Below, piece by piece: positions 33,390 through 42,393 of a stretch of 64,000 nucleotides of DNA; position 1 is the first letter of the stretch; each line of letters starts with the position of its first letter. The translations under genes and the position numbers were made by a program. The notes beneath the pieces were generated by a model that worked only from the letters and a program-made list of their open reading frames with translations, made no database searches and had not been told where the DNA came from. Origin of the DNA: an uncultured Solirubrobacteraceae bacterium (GTDB lineage Bacteria > Actinomycetota > Thermoleophilia > Solirubrobacterales > Solirubrobacteraceae); the NCBI GenBank assembly GCA_902806175.1, contig CADCVQ010000073.1:1-64000 (forward strand), given 5' to 3'.

Positions 33390-35465
33390 ATGCCCGCGAC
33401 GACCGACATCGCGACGCGCGCCACGGAGCTGCTGCACGAGCTCGCCGGGCCCGACGCGCGCTTTCGCGAGCACCAGCTCGAGGCGATCGCCGACCTCGTC
33501 GAGGACCGCGCGCGGGTGCTGTGCGTGCAACGCACCGGCTGGGGCAAGTCCGCCGTCTACTTCATCGCGACCGCGCTGCTGCGGGAGCGCGATGCCGGCC
33601 CGACGCTGATCGTCTCGCCGCTGCTGGCCCTCATGCGCAACCAGATCGCGGCGGCGCAGCGGCTGGGGATCCGCGCGCACACGGTCAACTCCACCAACCG
33701 CGAGGCATGGAACGAGATCTCCGCGCTGCTCGACGCCGACGCCGTCGACTTGCTGCTGATCAGCCCCGAGCGGCTGAACAACCCGCAGTTCCGCGCGCAG
33801 ATGCTGCCCGTCTTCGCGCAGCGCGTCGGGCTGCTCGTCGTTGACGAGGCACACTGCATCTCTGACTGGGGCCACGACTTTCGCCCCGACTACCGGCGCA
33901 TCGCCGACATGCTCGAGCGGTTGCCGGGCGGCGTCGGCGTGCTCTGCACGACGGCGACGGCAAACGACCGCGTCGTCGCCGACGTCGAGGAGCAGCTGCG
34001 CACCGGCCACAGCGGCTCGCCGCTCGTCGCCTACCGCGGCCCGCTCGGGCGCTCGAGCCTGCGCTTCGAGGTCGTCGAGCTGCCCGGCCAGGCCGACCGC
34101 CTTGCGTGGCTGGCGACGCACCTCGACGAGCTGCCGGGCGCGGGGATCGTCTACACGCTCACCAAGCGCGACGCCGAGCAGGTCGCCGAGTGGCTGAGCA
34201 ACCACGGCGTCGCCGCCGAGGCCTACACCGGCGAGATCGACACGGAGCGGCGGATCGCCGTCGAGGACCGGCTGCTGGCCAACGACCTCAAGGCCGTCGT
34301 CGCGACGAGCGCGCTCGGCATGGGCTACGACAAGCCCGACCTCGGGTTCGTCGTGCACTACCAGGCGCCCGGCTCGGTCATCGCGTACTACCAGCAGGTC
34401 GGCCGCGCCGGCCGCGCGATCGAGCGCGCCGAGGTCGTGCTGCTGCGCGGCGCCGAGGACCGCCGCATCCAGGACTTCTTCATCGAGCAGGCCTTTCCGC
34501 GCCGCGAGCTCGTCGACCGCGTGCTCGAGCACCTCGACGAGGTCGGCTCCGAGGGCGCGACGACGCCTGAGCTGACTGCGATGGTGAACCTCGGCCGCGG
34601 CCGGATCGACGCGATGCTGAAGGTGCTCGACGTCGAGGGCGCGGTCTCGCGCGACGGCAGCCGCTGGGTACGCGAGCCCGGCAGCGACTGGTGTTATGAC
34701 GCCGAGCGCTACGCGCACATCACCGAGCTGCGCCGCCGCGAGCAGGCGACGATGGCGAACTTCGGCGCCGACGGGCGCTGCCTCATGCGGGCCCTGCAGG
34801 AGGAGCTCGACGATCCCGACCCGCAGGACTGCGGTCGCTGCTCGATCTGCACCGGCCCGCGCTATGACGGCACGCTGGACGCCGGCCTCGTGCGCGAGGC
34901 GATCGACCACCTGCGCTCGCAGCCGCTCAAGCTCGACACGAAGAAGATGGCGCCCGACCCGGAGGGGCGGATGCGCAAGATCCCGCCGCAGCTCGTCGTC
35001 GAGGAGGGCCGCGCGCTCGCGCGACTGGGCGACGGCGGCTGGGCGCCGGTCATCCAGGCGGGCCTGCGCGAGGGCCGCTTCTCCGACGAGCTGCTCGATG
35101 CCGTCGACCGCCTCGTCCGCGCCTGGAATCCTGCGGTGAGCTACATGACGACCGTGCCGTCGACGACGCACCCCGGCGCGGTCGAGGATCTCGCCCGCCG
35201 GCTCTCGCAGACGCTCGGAATCCCCTACGTCCCGCTGCTGGAGCGCGCCGCCGACCGACCGCGCCAGCGCGAGATGTCCAACGCCGCGCTGCAGGCGGCC
35301 AACGTCCGCGGGGCCTTTCGCGTCAACGGCGAGCCTCCGCCGGAGAGCTGCCTGCTGCTCGACGACCTGCGCCTGAGCGGCTGGACGATCGCGATGGTCG
35401 GCGGCCAACTGCTCAAGTGCGGAGCGGGCGCCGTCTTCCCGCTCGCGCTCGCGACCGCGTTCTGA
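33390..35465 (+). CDS. RecQ-family ATP-dependent DNA helicase
   Basis: The 691-residue SF2 helicase has FREHQLEAIADLV (motif 0), Walker A TGWGKSAVYF, LLISPERLNN, VVDEAHCISDWGHDFRPDY (DEAH), CTTATAND, VYTLTKRDAEQVAEWL, VATSALGMGYDKPDLGFVVH and YYQQVGRAGRAIERA, plus a zinc-binding set (CLMRALQEEL...DCGRCSICTGP). The C-terminal 250 residues contain a winged-helix-like part and a phosphoribosyltransferase-like end (LLLDDLRLSGWTIAMVGGQLL). This resembles the actinobacterial RecQ variants rather than E. coli RecQ, with no HRDC domain. It unwinds recombination and repair intermediates 3' to 5'. Confidence 0.92.
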   Translation: MPATTDIATRATELLHELAGPDARFREHQLEAIADLVEDRARVLCVQRTGWGKSAVYFIATALLRERDAGPTLIVSPLLALMRNQIAAAQRLGIRAHTVNSTNREAWNEISALLDADAVDLLLISPERLNNPQFRAQMLPVFAQRVGLLVVDEAHCISDWGHDFRPDYRRIADMLERLPGGVGVLCTTATANDRVVADVEEQLRTGHSGSPLVAYRGPLGRSSLRFEVVELPGQADRLAWLATHLDELPGAGIVYTLTKRDAEQVAEWLSNHGVAAEAYTGEIDTERRIAVEDRLLANDLKAVVATSALGMGYDKPDLGFVVHYQAPGSVIAYYQQVGRAGRAIERAEVVLLRGAEDRRIQDFFIEQAFPRRELVDRVLEHLDEVGSEGATTPELTAMVNLGRGRIDAMLKVLDVEGAVSRDGSRWVREPGSDWCYDAERYAHITELRRREQATMANFGADGRCLMRALQEELDDPDPQDCGRCSICTGPRYDGTLDAGLVREAIDHLRSQPLKLDTKKMAPDPEGRMRKIPPQLVVEEGRALARLGDGGWAPVIQAGLREGRFSDELLDAVDRLVRAWNPAVSYMTTVPSTTHPGAVEDLARRLSQTLGIPYVPLLERAADRPRQREMSNAALQAANVRGAFRVNGEPPPESCLLLDDLRLSGWTIAMVGGQLLKCGAGAVFPLALATAF

Positions 35466-35471
35466 GGCGCG

Positions 35472-36140
35472 TCAACGATCGCCGCCGCCGCGAAACGGCG
35501 TCGCGAGGAGGGCGAACATCGCCAGCGCGAACAGCCCCGCCGCGACGATGTACCACGGCCAGGGTCCCATGAGGTCAAGCAGCGAGTCGTCCGGCTTGCG
35601 ACGCAGGAACATGTAGTTGCCGCCGGTCGCGATGCTGCCGACGGCCGCCGCCACCGCGACGGCGGCCGTCGCGGCGAAGGCACGCGCTACGGCGCCGCGT
35701 CCCGGCGCGATCCGGCGTCCGGCGACGAGCAGCAGCGCGGCGACCACGACGCCGCCGTGGGTCACGAAGTACGTGAAGAACAGGACATCGGGAAAGGCCT
35801 GTCCCAGGTCGGGCGTGACCGTCGCCTGCAGCGAGCCGGTCAGGCCCCAGAAGTACGTGAGCTCGACGAGCGGCCGCCGCGCGGTCCAGAGCGCGAGCAC
35901 CGCGACGACGGTCGCCGCGTCGGACAGGTGCAGCGGCAGATAGAGCCGCACCGACCAGGTGTCGCGCGCCGCCGCGACGGCGTGATCGGTGAGATAGGCA
36001 AGGAGGATGGCGACCGCGAGCGCGCGCGAGGCGGTCAGCGCCCAGCCACCGGATCGGGCGCGCGGCAGGCGCGCCGCCGCCAGCGCCAGCGCGGCCGTCA
36101 CGAGCAGCGCTGCGACGTGCTCGGAAGCCAGCAGCTGCAC
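35472..36140 (-). CDS. YwaF/TIGR02206-type integral membrane protein
   Basis: The 222-residue protein with six to seven membrane helices carries the TIGR02206 pattern: an LYLPLHLSDAATV segment, LTYFWGLTGSLQATVTPDL, FFTYFVTHGGVVVAALLLV, and GGNYMFLRRKPDDSLLDLMGPWPWYIV. The function of the family is unknown. It is divergent from the aminotransferase (55 bases) and converges on recQ with six bases between the ends. Confidence 0.88.
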   Translation of the reverse strand: MQLLASEHVAALLVTAALALAAARLPRARSGGWALTASRALAVAILLAYLTDHAVAAARDTWSVRLYLPLHLSDAATVVAVLALWTARRPLVELTYFWGLTGSLQATVTPDLGQAFPDVLFFTYFVTHGGVVVAALLLVAGRRIAPGRGAVARAFAATAAVAVAAAVGSIATGGNYMFLRRKPDDSLLDLMGPWPWYIVAAGLFALAMFALLATPFRGGGDR

Positions 36141-36195
36141 CGTCGCAAGGGTGGCAGGGTTCGGACCGCTGCGGGTCGCTCGCTATCTTCCGGGC

Positions 36196-37299
36196 ATGGC
36201 CTCGGACACCATCTCCTTCGCGCGCGGCGCGCCCTCGCTGGACATCGTCGACGTCGACGGGCTGCGCGACGCCGCGACCCGGGCGTTCACCAACGACCCG
36301 GCCGGCGCGACCGCCTACGGGACGAGCATCGGCTACGTGCCGCTGCGCCGCTGGATCGCCGAGCAGCACGGCGTCGACGACGCGCAGGTGCTCGTCACGA
36401 ACGGCTCGATGCAGGCTGACGCGTTCCTCTTCGCGACGGTCGTCACGGCAGGCGACGTCGTCGCCGTCGAGAAGCCGACGTACGACCGCACCTTGCTGAA
36501 CCTGCGCTCGCTCGGCGCCGACGTGCGACCGATCTCGTTGCAGACCGACGGCATCGACGACCACGAGCTCGCGCTGCTGGCCGACACCGGGACGCTCAAG
36601 CTCGCCCACGTCATCCCGAACTTCCAGAACCCCGCCGGCTACACGCTCTCGCAGGACAAGCGCGTCAGCCTGCTGTCGATCGCCGGCAACAACGACTTCC
36701 TGATCTTCGAGGACGATCCGTACCGCCACATCCGCTTCAGCGGCGACGACATTCCGACGATGCTCGAGCAGGACACCGCCGGCAGCGTCGTGTACGCCTC
36801 CTCGTTCTCGAAGACCGTCTGCCCCGGCATCCGCGTCGGCTACCTCGTCGGCCCCAGCGACCTGATCGCGCGGATCGCCAAGCTCGCGACGAACACGTAC
36901 ATCTCGCCGAACATGGTCGCCCAGGCGATCGTCTACGAGTTCTGCGTGTCAGGCGCAATCGACGGCGCGATCGCCACCGTCAAGGCCGCGCTCGCCGAGC
37001 GCGTCGCGACGCTCGACGCCGCGCTGCAGGAGCACCTGCCCGAGGCGCGCTACCAGCTGCCGGAGGGCGGCTACTTCATGTGGGTCGAGTTGCCCGAGGG
37101 CACCGATGTCAGCGCCCTCTTCGCGGCCGCCGACGAGCGCGGCGTGCAGTTCGTCAAGGGCAGCGACTTCCTGCTCGAGGGCGGCGAGAACACGCTGCGC
37201 CTCGCCTACTCGGGCGTGACGAACGACCGCATCGACGAGGGCATCAGGCGCCTCGCCGACGCGTACCGTTCGCTGGCGCCGGCAGCCGCGCCGGCGTAG
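36196..37299 (+). CDS. PLP-dependent aminotransferase (class I/II, 2-aminoadipate type)
   Basis: The 367-residue fold-type I aminotransferase shows YGTSIGYVPLRRWIAEQ, LVTNGSMQADAFLF, EKPTYDRTLLNL, HVIPNFQNPAGYTLS, FEDDPYRHIRF (Asp pairing the pyridine nitrogen), the Schiff-base Lys in SSFSKTVCPGIRVGYLVG and the substrate-carboxylate Arg in NTLRLAYSG. This pattern is that of LysN/alpha-aminoadipate and MocR-related aminotransferases. It lacks a GntR domain, so it is an enzyme rather than a regulator. The start is ATG 36196. Confidence 0.92.
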   Translation: MASDTISFARGAPSLDIVDVDGLRDAATRAFTNDPAGATAYGTSIGYVPLRRWIAEQHGVDDAQVLVTNGSMQADAFLFATVVTAGDVVAVEKPTYDRTLLNLRSLGADVRPISLQTDGIDDHELALLADTGTLKLAHVIPNFQNPAGYTLSQDKRVSLLSIAGNNDFLIFEDDPYRHIRFSGDDIPTMLEQDTAGSVVYASSFSKTVCPGIRVGYLVGPSDLIARIAKLATNTYISPNMVAQAIVYEFCVSGAIDGAIATVKAALAERVATLDAALQEHLPEARYQLPEGGYFMWVELPEGTDVSALFAAADERGVQFVKGSDFLLEGGENTLRLAYSGVTNDRIDEGIRRLADAYRSLAPAAAPA

Positions 37300-37461
37300 C
37301 GCCCAACGGCAAGCCCGGCAAGCGGCGAGCGAGACGCGCTCGTCCGTCGGGTACACGGCCGAGGCGGCCGGTACGGCATCGCGCGGAGCCGCGAGCTTGC
37401 GGGCGGCCTGCGAACAGTGCGACTGTAGGACCGTCTTGCCGGGGTCAATGAGGAGGTCGCC

Positions 37462-37902
37462 ATGGAGTCGTCGGGAGAGCCGGTCCTGTACCACCTGTCC
37501 GATCAGGAGCCCAAGCTGCGGATTCGGCTGATCACCGATGCGTCCGGGTCCGTCGAGCGCATGTCGTACGCGGTGGACGACGGCGACGAGCGCGTCTTCT
37601 CCGGCTCGGAGATCTCCAGTGTCGCGACGCCGGAGAGCCTTCGCGCGACTGTCGTCCTCGAGGCCGGCACGCCAACGAGCTCGGAGGTGAGCTTCGAGGT
37701 GATCGTCCCGGTTGTGATGCTCGGTCCCGAACCACCGGACCGCGGGCCGTTCGGCATCTTCGCCGCCGGGCTGCGCATACAGCGCTTCCCCACTTCCGGT
37801 GAGCCGCACCCAGGGCCGCGTCAGGCGTTTGAGGCGGTCGTGCTGACGGGAAGGGCGATCGCGCACGATCCCGCAGACGACGACGCGCCTGCGACCGATT
37901 GA
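37462..37902 (+). CDS. Hypothetical protein
   Basis: The 146-residue protein starts at ATG 37462 after AGGAGG and has good codon character. It has alternating beta-like segments (LRIRLITDASGSVERMSYAVDD, SEVSFEVIVPVVMLG) and an acidic end, with no signal or membrane segment. I do not recognise a family. It stands alone between the aminotransferase and a repeat-bearing intergenic region. Confidence 0.6.
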   Translation: MESSGEPVLYHLSDQEPKLRIRLITDASGSVERMSYAVDDGDERVFSGSEISSVATPESLRATVVLEAGTPTSSEVSFEVIVPVVMLGPEPPDRGPFGIFAAGLRIQRFPTSGEPHPGPRQAFEAVVLTGRAIAHDPADDDAPATD

Positions 37903-38240
37903 GCTGGCCGGCGGTCGCGCCGCACGCCGGCGTGCTGTGAACGCGCGCCGGCTGTGCCACGAAGGACGGTGAGCCGCGCGATCCCCACGGCGCGCCGGGT
38001 CGTGGCGCGGCAGGTGCGTACATCGCCCCCCGGAGGCACGACGGCGAACGGCATCGATGAAGGACGGGTGAGCGCGCGCGTCTGGGTCGTGGCGCGGCAG
38101 GTGCGGATATCGCCCCCGGAACGCCACGACCGCACGCCCGCACACGGATCGTGGCGAATCTGCTGCGCATGGCGATGCATAGGCGCCACCACCAGCCGGC
38201 CTCGCTCCGCGGGCAGCCGCCTGCTGCCTGTCGTGTGCGA
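37903..38240. repeat. Tandem hairpin-forming repeats between convergent genes
   Basis: Two copies of a unit recur 87 bp apart: GGGTCGTGGCGCGGCAG followed by GTGCG-N-A-N-ATCGCCCCC starts at 37997 and 38084. GAAGGACGG precedes each unit, at 37961 and 38059. In the second copy GTCGTGGCG (38086-38094) pairs perfectly with CGCCACGAC (38122-38130). In the first, GTCGTG (37999-38004) pairs with CACGAC (38037-38042). The location between two gene ends suggests transcript termination or a small repetitive palindrome; there are no T runs. The rest of this interval holds no gene. Confidence 0.6.
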
Positions 38241-38636
38241 CTACTGCGGCGGTGGACCGAAGCGGGCAGCCATCCGCGCGCCGACGGTTTCGGCGATCAG
38301 CGCGAGAGCCTCCAACGGGCGAAAGAACACCGTAAGTTCGCGAATGATTCCTGAATCGTCGAGCCGGACGACATTGAGGCCCTGCACGCCTCTCTCACCG
38401 ATGCTCGTCTCAAACAGGACGACAGCCTTGTCGGCCTCGACGATCTCGTCCGTGACGGTCACCTCGCCGAGCTCGTCCTGGAGCACCCCGAAGAGAAAGG
38501 CGGCGGTCTCCTTGCCGCGCATCGGCTGGTCGTGGACGGCTACGTGGATGACGACGTCGTCGGCGAGCGTTTCGACGATCGACGCTGCGTCCAAGCGTCC
38601 AAGCGCGCCGGTATAGGAGAGCCGCCATGCCGCCAT
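38241..38636 (-). CDS. SnoaL-like/NTF2-fold protein
   Basis: The protein of about 131 residues has the SnoaL/NTF2-like pattern: ALGRLDAASIVETLADDVVIHVAVHDQPMRGKETAAFLFGVLQDEL, then EIVEADKAVVLFET and GLNVVRLDDSGIIRELTVFFRPLEAL. The cone-shaped fold binds small hydrophobic ligands or acts as an isomerase or hydrolase. The start at ATG 38634-38636 overlaps by ten bases the start of the oppositely transcribed hydrolase, so their promoters lie inside each other's coding sequence. Confidence 0.8.
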   Translation of the reverse strand: MAAWRLSYTGALGRLDAASIVETLADDVVIHVAVHDQPMRGKETAAFLFGVLQDELGEVTVTDEIVEADKAVVLFETSIGERGVQGLNVVRLDDSGIIRELTVFFRPLEALALIAETVGARMAARFGPPPQ

Positions 38637-40081
38637 TCGCCAACGCCACGATACAGACGCGCGGTCGAGGTGATACACGTTGCACGCTGCGTCCGCGCCT
38701 TCACCTCCTCTTGCTCCTCGTCGCCGTAGCTGCGGCGCTGTCCGTCCCGACGACGGTGCTGGCGGCAGCGTGCCCGGCCGCGCCGGAGGGCCGCTGCTTC
38801 AGCCTGACCGTGCCGCTGGACCGCTCCGGAGCCGTGCCCGGCACGGTTCGCATCCGCGCGGCGAAGATCGCGTCGCGGCGCCCGCGCCGGCCGCCGGTGA
38901 TCGGGCTGACGGGCGGCCCCGGGCAGTCCGGCGTCAGCTACGCGGGCACCTACGACTTCATCGTGCCGATGGCCAACCGCGACCTCGTGATGCTCGACCA
39001 GCGCGGCACGGGCGCGTCGGGCCTGCTGCGCTGCCCCAGCCTGCAGGGCAGGATCCCCCGCTTCCGGAGGGGCGCGGCGGCGGCGGCGTGCGCGCATCAC
39101 CTCGGCGCGCGCCGGTCGTTCTACACGAGCGCCGACTCGGCCGAGGACATCGAAGCGCTGCGCGTCCGGCTCGGGGTGCCGCAGATCGCGTTCTTCGCGA
39201 TCTCCTACGGGACGCGCGTCGCGATGGAGTATGCGCGGCGCTATCCACAACATGTCGAGCGGATGATCCTCGACTCGCCCGTGGCGCCCGATGCCCCGGA
39301 CGCGCTCGGGCGTGAGACGCTCGGCGCCGTGCGACGCGTGCTGCACACCCTCTGCAGGAGCGGCTGCCACGGTGCGGAGGCGCATCCGGTGAGCGACCTG
39401 CGGCGCCTCGTGGCGCGGCTGCGGCGCGCTCCGATCCGCCACGTCCTGCGTCGCGGGCGCTATGTGACGGTCGGTGTGGACGATCTCGTCCGGCTGCTGC
39501 GCGCGGGTGATCGCGAGCCAGAGCTGATGCGCAGGTTCATCGGCGTGGTGCGCGTGGCCCTGGGCGGCAACAGCCTGCCGCTCGTGCGGTTGAAGCTCAC
39601 CGTCGCCAACGACAACAGAGACTCGCTCGCCGACTTCAACCCGGTCGTCTCAGCCGTGACGACGTGCGAGGAGTCGACGCTGGCGTGGGATCCCGCGGCG
39701 AGCCCCGCGGTGCGCAGGGCGCAGGCACATGCGGCACTCGACGCCACGCCGGCGGCGGTGCTCGATCCGTTTGACCGACCTGCGGCGCTGAGCCTCGGGC
39801 TGCTGCGGCTGTGCGGTCAGTGGCCTGCGCGCGAGCGGGTCCTCGCGCCGCCCCCGCCGCTGCCGACCACGGTGCCCACGCTGATCCTCTCCGGAGAGCT
39901 TGACCTGCGCACGCCGCTGGAGAACGCGCGCAGGGTCGCGGCCGCGCTTCACGGGCGCGTCGTCGTGGAGCCGGGCGCCGGGCACTTCGCCCTGTACTAC
40001 GGATACAGCGGCTGCACGCACCCAGCCGTCAAGGCCTTCCTCGCGCTCCGCCCGCTGCCGGCCTGCAGGCGCGCGCTGTGA
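38627..40081 (+). CDS. Exported alpha/beta hydrolase (TAP-like)
   Basis: The 484-residue protein has a signal peptide (basic start, then LHLLLLLVAVAAALSVPTTVLAA). Its alpha/beta hydrolase fold has LTGGPGQSG (oxyanion), VMLDQRGTGASG, the nucleophile Ser in FFAISYGTRVAMEYA, the acid in ILSGELDLRTP and the His in PGAGHFALYYG; the TAP-like C-terminal domain is included. Relatives are tripeptidyl aminopeptidase-like exported peptidases. GGAG precedes ATG 38627. Its stop overlaps the GTG of the next gene (GTGA). Confidence 0.88.
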   Translation: MPPFANATIQTRGRGDTRCTLRPRLHLLLLLVAVAAALSVPTTVLAAACPAAPEGRCFSLTVPLDRSGAVPGTVRIRAAKIASRRPRRPPVIGLTGGPGQSGVSYAGTYDFIVPMANRDLVMLDQRGTGASGLLRCPSLQGRIPRFRRGAAAAACAHHLGARRSFYTSADSAEDIEALRVRLGVPQIAFFAISYGTRVAMEYARRYPQHVERMILDSPVAPDAPDALGRETLGAVRRVLHTLCRSGCHGAEAHPVSDLRRLVARLRRAPIRHVLRRGRYVTVGVDDLVRLLRAGDREPELMRRFIGVVRVALGGNSLPLVRLKLTVANDNRDSLADFNPVVSAVTTCEESTLAWDPAASPAVRRAQAHAALDATPAAVLDPFDRPAALSLGLLRLCGQWPARERVLAPPPPLPTTVPTLILSGELDLRTPLENARRVAAALHGRVVVEPGAGHFALYYGYSGCTHPAVKAFLALRPLPACRRAL

Positions 40082-40674
40082 CCCCCGCGGCTCCGTGGCA
40101 GAGCACGATCGACGGGTTGCTGTGGGCGCACGCCGCCACGCCGGCCGCACGGGCGGCGCTGCCGTCAGCGCTCGCGCACCGCGCCGGGCTGGCGCTCACG
40201 ATCGGCGGGCTGATCGCCTATCTCGACGGGCCCGTGGGCCCGTACGACGAGATCTTCGGTGCTCCGGTCATGCTGCACGGCGGCCCGATGCTCAGCCACG
40301 TGGCGTTCATGGCGGTCAACTCGCAGGCCAGCGTTGCCGGCGGCCGGCGCAACTGGGCGCTTCCGAAGGTGCCCGCATCCTTCGAAGTCGGCGGGGCACG
40401 TCACGTGGTGGCGCGTGCCGAGGATTGGGAGGTGCACGTGACAGCGCTGGCGCGCCCGCGCCGCGTTCCGTTCGCGGCGGCATGTCGTTGCGCGCAGGTC
40501 TGGTCTGACGGCGCGACGCGCGACTTCACGGTGCGGATGCGAGGGCGCGCGCGCCTGGCACGAGTCCAAGTGCGACATGGGGCGCGGTCGGCGCTGAGTG
40601 AGTGGCTTGTCGAGGGGCGGCACGTGGGGCTTGTGGTGACCGGGACGCAGGACGTGTCGGCGGCGCGGGCGTAG
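40078..40674 (+). CDS. Acetoacetate decarboxylase-family protein
   Basis: The 198-residue protein has the ADC-family features: PYDEIFGAPVMLHGGPMLSHVAFMAVNSQASVAGGRRNWALPKVPASF, including the NWALPK segment, where true acetoacetate decarboxylases keep the Schiff-base Lys slightly upstream. I do not see an EE-x-x-K catalytic site, so this may be a non-decarboxylase member binding small ketones or acids. GTG overlaps the upstream hydrolase stop. Confidence 0.7.
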   Translation: MTPAAPWQSTIDGLLWAHAATPAARAALPSALAHRAGLALTIGGLIAYLDGPVGPYDEIFGAPVMLHGGPMLSHVAFMAVNSQASVAGGRRNWALPKVPASFEVGGARHVVARAEDWEVHVTALARPRRVPFAAACRCAQVWSDGATRDFTVRMRGRARLARVQVRHGARSALSEWLVEGRHVGLVVTGTQDVSAARA

Positions 40675-40814
40675 GCCGCGCGATGACGACAACGGCGGCG
40701 GGCGACGCGCTCGGCATGGCAGCGCTTGGCGCCGCTCGGTTGAAGGCGCAGCGCCGCGGGTGCGCACGTCGCTGCACGCCAGTTCCTCATCGCGCCGGGC
40801 GCTTTACTGTCCGG

Positions 40815-41456
40815 GTGCAGCCCGATCCAGCCGACCTGCCCGCGCGGCTCGAAGATGCGCAGACCCTCGATGGCGACGGTCTGTACGACTCGGCGCTGAC
40901 CGACGCCGCGTTCGTCGGCATGCAGGCGCCCGGTCTCGCGATCGAGACGTGCGTGCTCGAGCGCGTCGTGCTCGCAGGCGCGCACCTGCGCGGCGCCCAG
41001 TTGCGCGACGTCGAGATGCGCGACTGCGACCTCGCCAACGCCGACCTCCGTGGCATCAGGGCCCGGCGCGTGCGAATCGTCGGGGCCCGGCTTACGGGCG
41101 CGCTGCTGTCCGACGCAGATCTCGGCGACGTTGAACTCGAGGGTTGCCAGGCTGACCTGACGGCGTTCGCCGGCGCGCGTCTGGACCGGCTGCGCATCGT
41201 GGGCTGTGACCTGCATCACTCAGACTGGCAGTCGGCGCGGCTGCGCAGCGTGCTGATCGAGGCCTGCAACCTCAGCGGGGCCGACCTCAGCCGAGCGCGC
41301 TTTGAATCTGTGGAGCTGCGCGACTGCCGGCTGGACGGCATACGCGGCGCGGCCGACCTGCGCGGCATCTCGATGAGCTGGGACGACGTGCTCTCCAGCG
41401 CCGGCGTCTTCGCCACCGCGTGCGGCGTTCGAATCTTGCGCCCCGACCTCTCGTAG
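40815..41456 (+). CDS. Pentapeptide-repeat protein
   Basis: Its body is a run of A(D/N)LxX-type repeats (LAGAHLRGAQLRDVEMRDC, DLANADLRGIRARRV, LTGALLSDADLGDVELEGC, NLSGADLSRARFESVELRDC) forming a right-handed beta-helix of about 150 residues. Such proteins are cytoplasmic scaffolds; a few protect DNA gyrase from quinolones (MfpA/Qnr), but nothing here proves that. I prefer GTG 40815, where a TTTACT hexamer sits just upstream as for a leaderless message; ATG 40683 would add 44 basic residues next to the ADC-like gene's end. Confidence 0.75.
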   Translation: MQPDPADLPARLEDAQTLDGDGLYDSALTDAAFVGMQAPGLAIETCVLERVVLAGAHLRGAQLRDVEMRDCDLANADLRGIRARRVRIVGARLTGALLSDADLGDVELEGCQADLTAFAGARLDRLRIVGCDLHHSDWQSARLRSVLIEACNLSGADLSRARFESVELRDCRLDGIRGAADLRGISMSWDDVLSSAGVFATACGVRILRPDLS

Positions 41457-41499
41457 ACGGTCGGCCTAGGCATCCAGAGCGGGCGGACAGCCTGGCGGC

Positions 41500-41874
41500 G
41501 AGGAACATCTGTTGCCGAACGTGGCTTCAACGACGTGCGCCCGGCGCACGGCTTTACGTTCGTGCGCATCAGCGCCGGCGATGCGACGGTCGCAGACGTC
41601 GCGGCGCACATCGGGGTAACCAAGCAAGCCGCCAGCCAGCTCGTCGAGCAACTGGTGCAGCGGCTACGTCATGCGCGAACGCGACCCCAGCGACGGACGC
41701 TCCCGGCTCCTGGCGCTGACCGCTCGCGGCTGGGAATGCACGCGCGCGGCCACGCAAGCAGCCGGCGACACCAGCACCGCATGGCAACGACAGCTCGGCG
41801 CGCAGGAAATGGCTGTGTTACACGCCGCGCTGCAGGCCGTGGTCGTCCCGGGATCCCTTCGCCCAGCGTGGTGA
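41500..41874 (+). pseudogene. MarR-family regulator, frameshifted and truncated
   Basis: A winged-helix MarR core is visible: FTFVRISAGDATVADVAAHIGVTKQAASQLVEQLVQR, then in the next frame MRERDPSDGRSRLLALTARGWECTRAA and a C-terminal helix ending at 41872-41874. The frame breaks at about 41665, between QLVQR and the YVMRERDPSDGRSR wing. No good start or N-terminal dimerisation helix precedes 41500. It looks like a decayed regulator. Confidence 0.65.
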
Positions 41875-42393
41875 CCCGATGAGGGTTTCGCCCTCCCGCG
41901 CGGCGCCGAGGGCGGCGGTCGCGGGCGCCCGACAAGGTGCCCGGGGGCACTCAGCCAGGGGCATGCGCCGGCCGCGCGGCGCGTGTGCGTCCGTCGTGAA
42001 CCTCGAGGTGGAAGCTCGTGTCGCCACCTCGAACTGGTAGATCTCGTCGTGGTCCGGGGCTTGGTCGGACGAAACGCGGCCCCACATCCCAAGCGTTCGT
42101 AGACGTTTTCGTCGAGTTGAGCGTAGACCCTCAGCGCGGCGGTCGACGACGACGGTGAGACCAAGGGTCGTCGCGTCAGTTGCGCGCGATGTAGCTACAC
42201 AGGCGACCGTCGAGCTTGTTCCACTTCGAGGTGCCGGCGGGAAGTGGACCTTGTCCCTTGACGTCTTCATAGGTTAGGGTCGGCGCGAAGGACGACCCAG
42301 ACATGCCGTTAACGCGTGCGTCTCGCTGCTTGCGGTGCGCCGCGGGCCGTTCTGACGTACGCCGCTCGTAAACAGCACGACGGGAAGGGCCCA
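41875..42393. other. Interval with gene remnants only
   Basis: On the minus strand 42176-42304 could encode 42 residues (MSGSSFAPTLTYEDVKGQG...KLDGRLCSYIARN) of natural codon character. A neighbouring frame reads LGLTVVVDRRAEGLRS and DEIYQFEVATRASTSRFTTD at about 42010-42170. Neither has a recognisable domain or a complete structure. They may be pieces of one broken gene. Confidence 0.35.

Noticed and set aside
32649-35408. 919-residue minus-strand frame opposite recQ
   Set aside because: It mirrors RecQ codons and has no domain; the plus strand encodes all helicase motifs.
41420-41445. tRNA T-arm-like GGCGTTCGAATC
   Set aside because: It is inside the end of the pentapeptide gene and no acceptor stem or anticodon arm can be built around it. 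I found no tRNA in the window.
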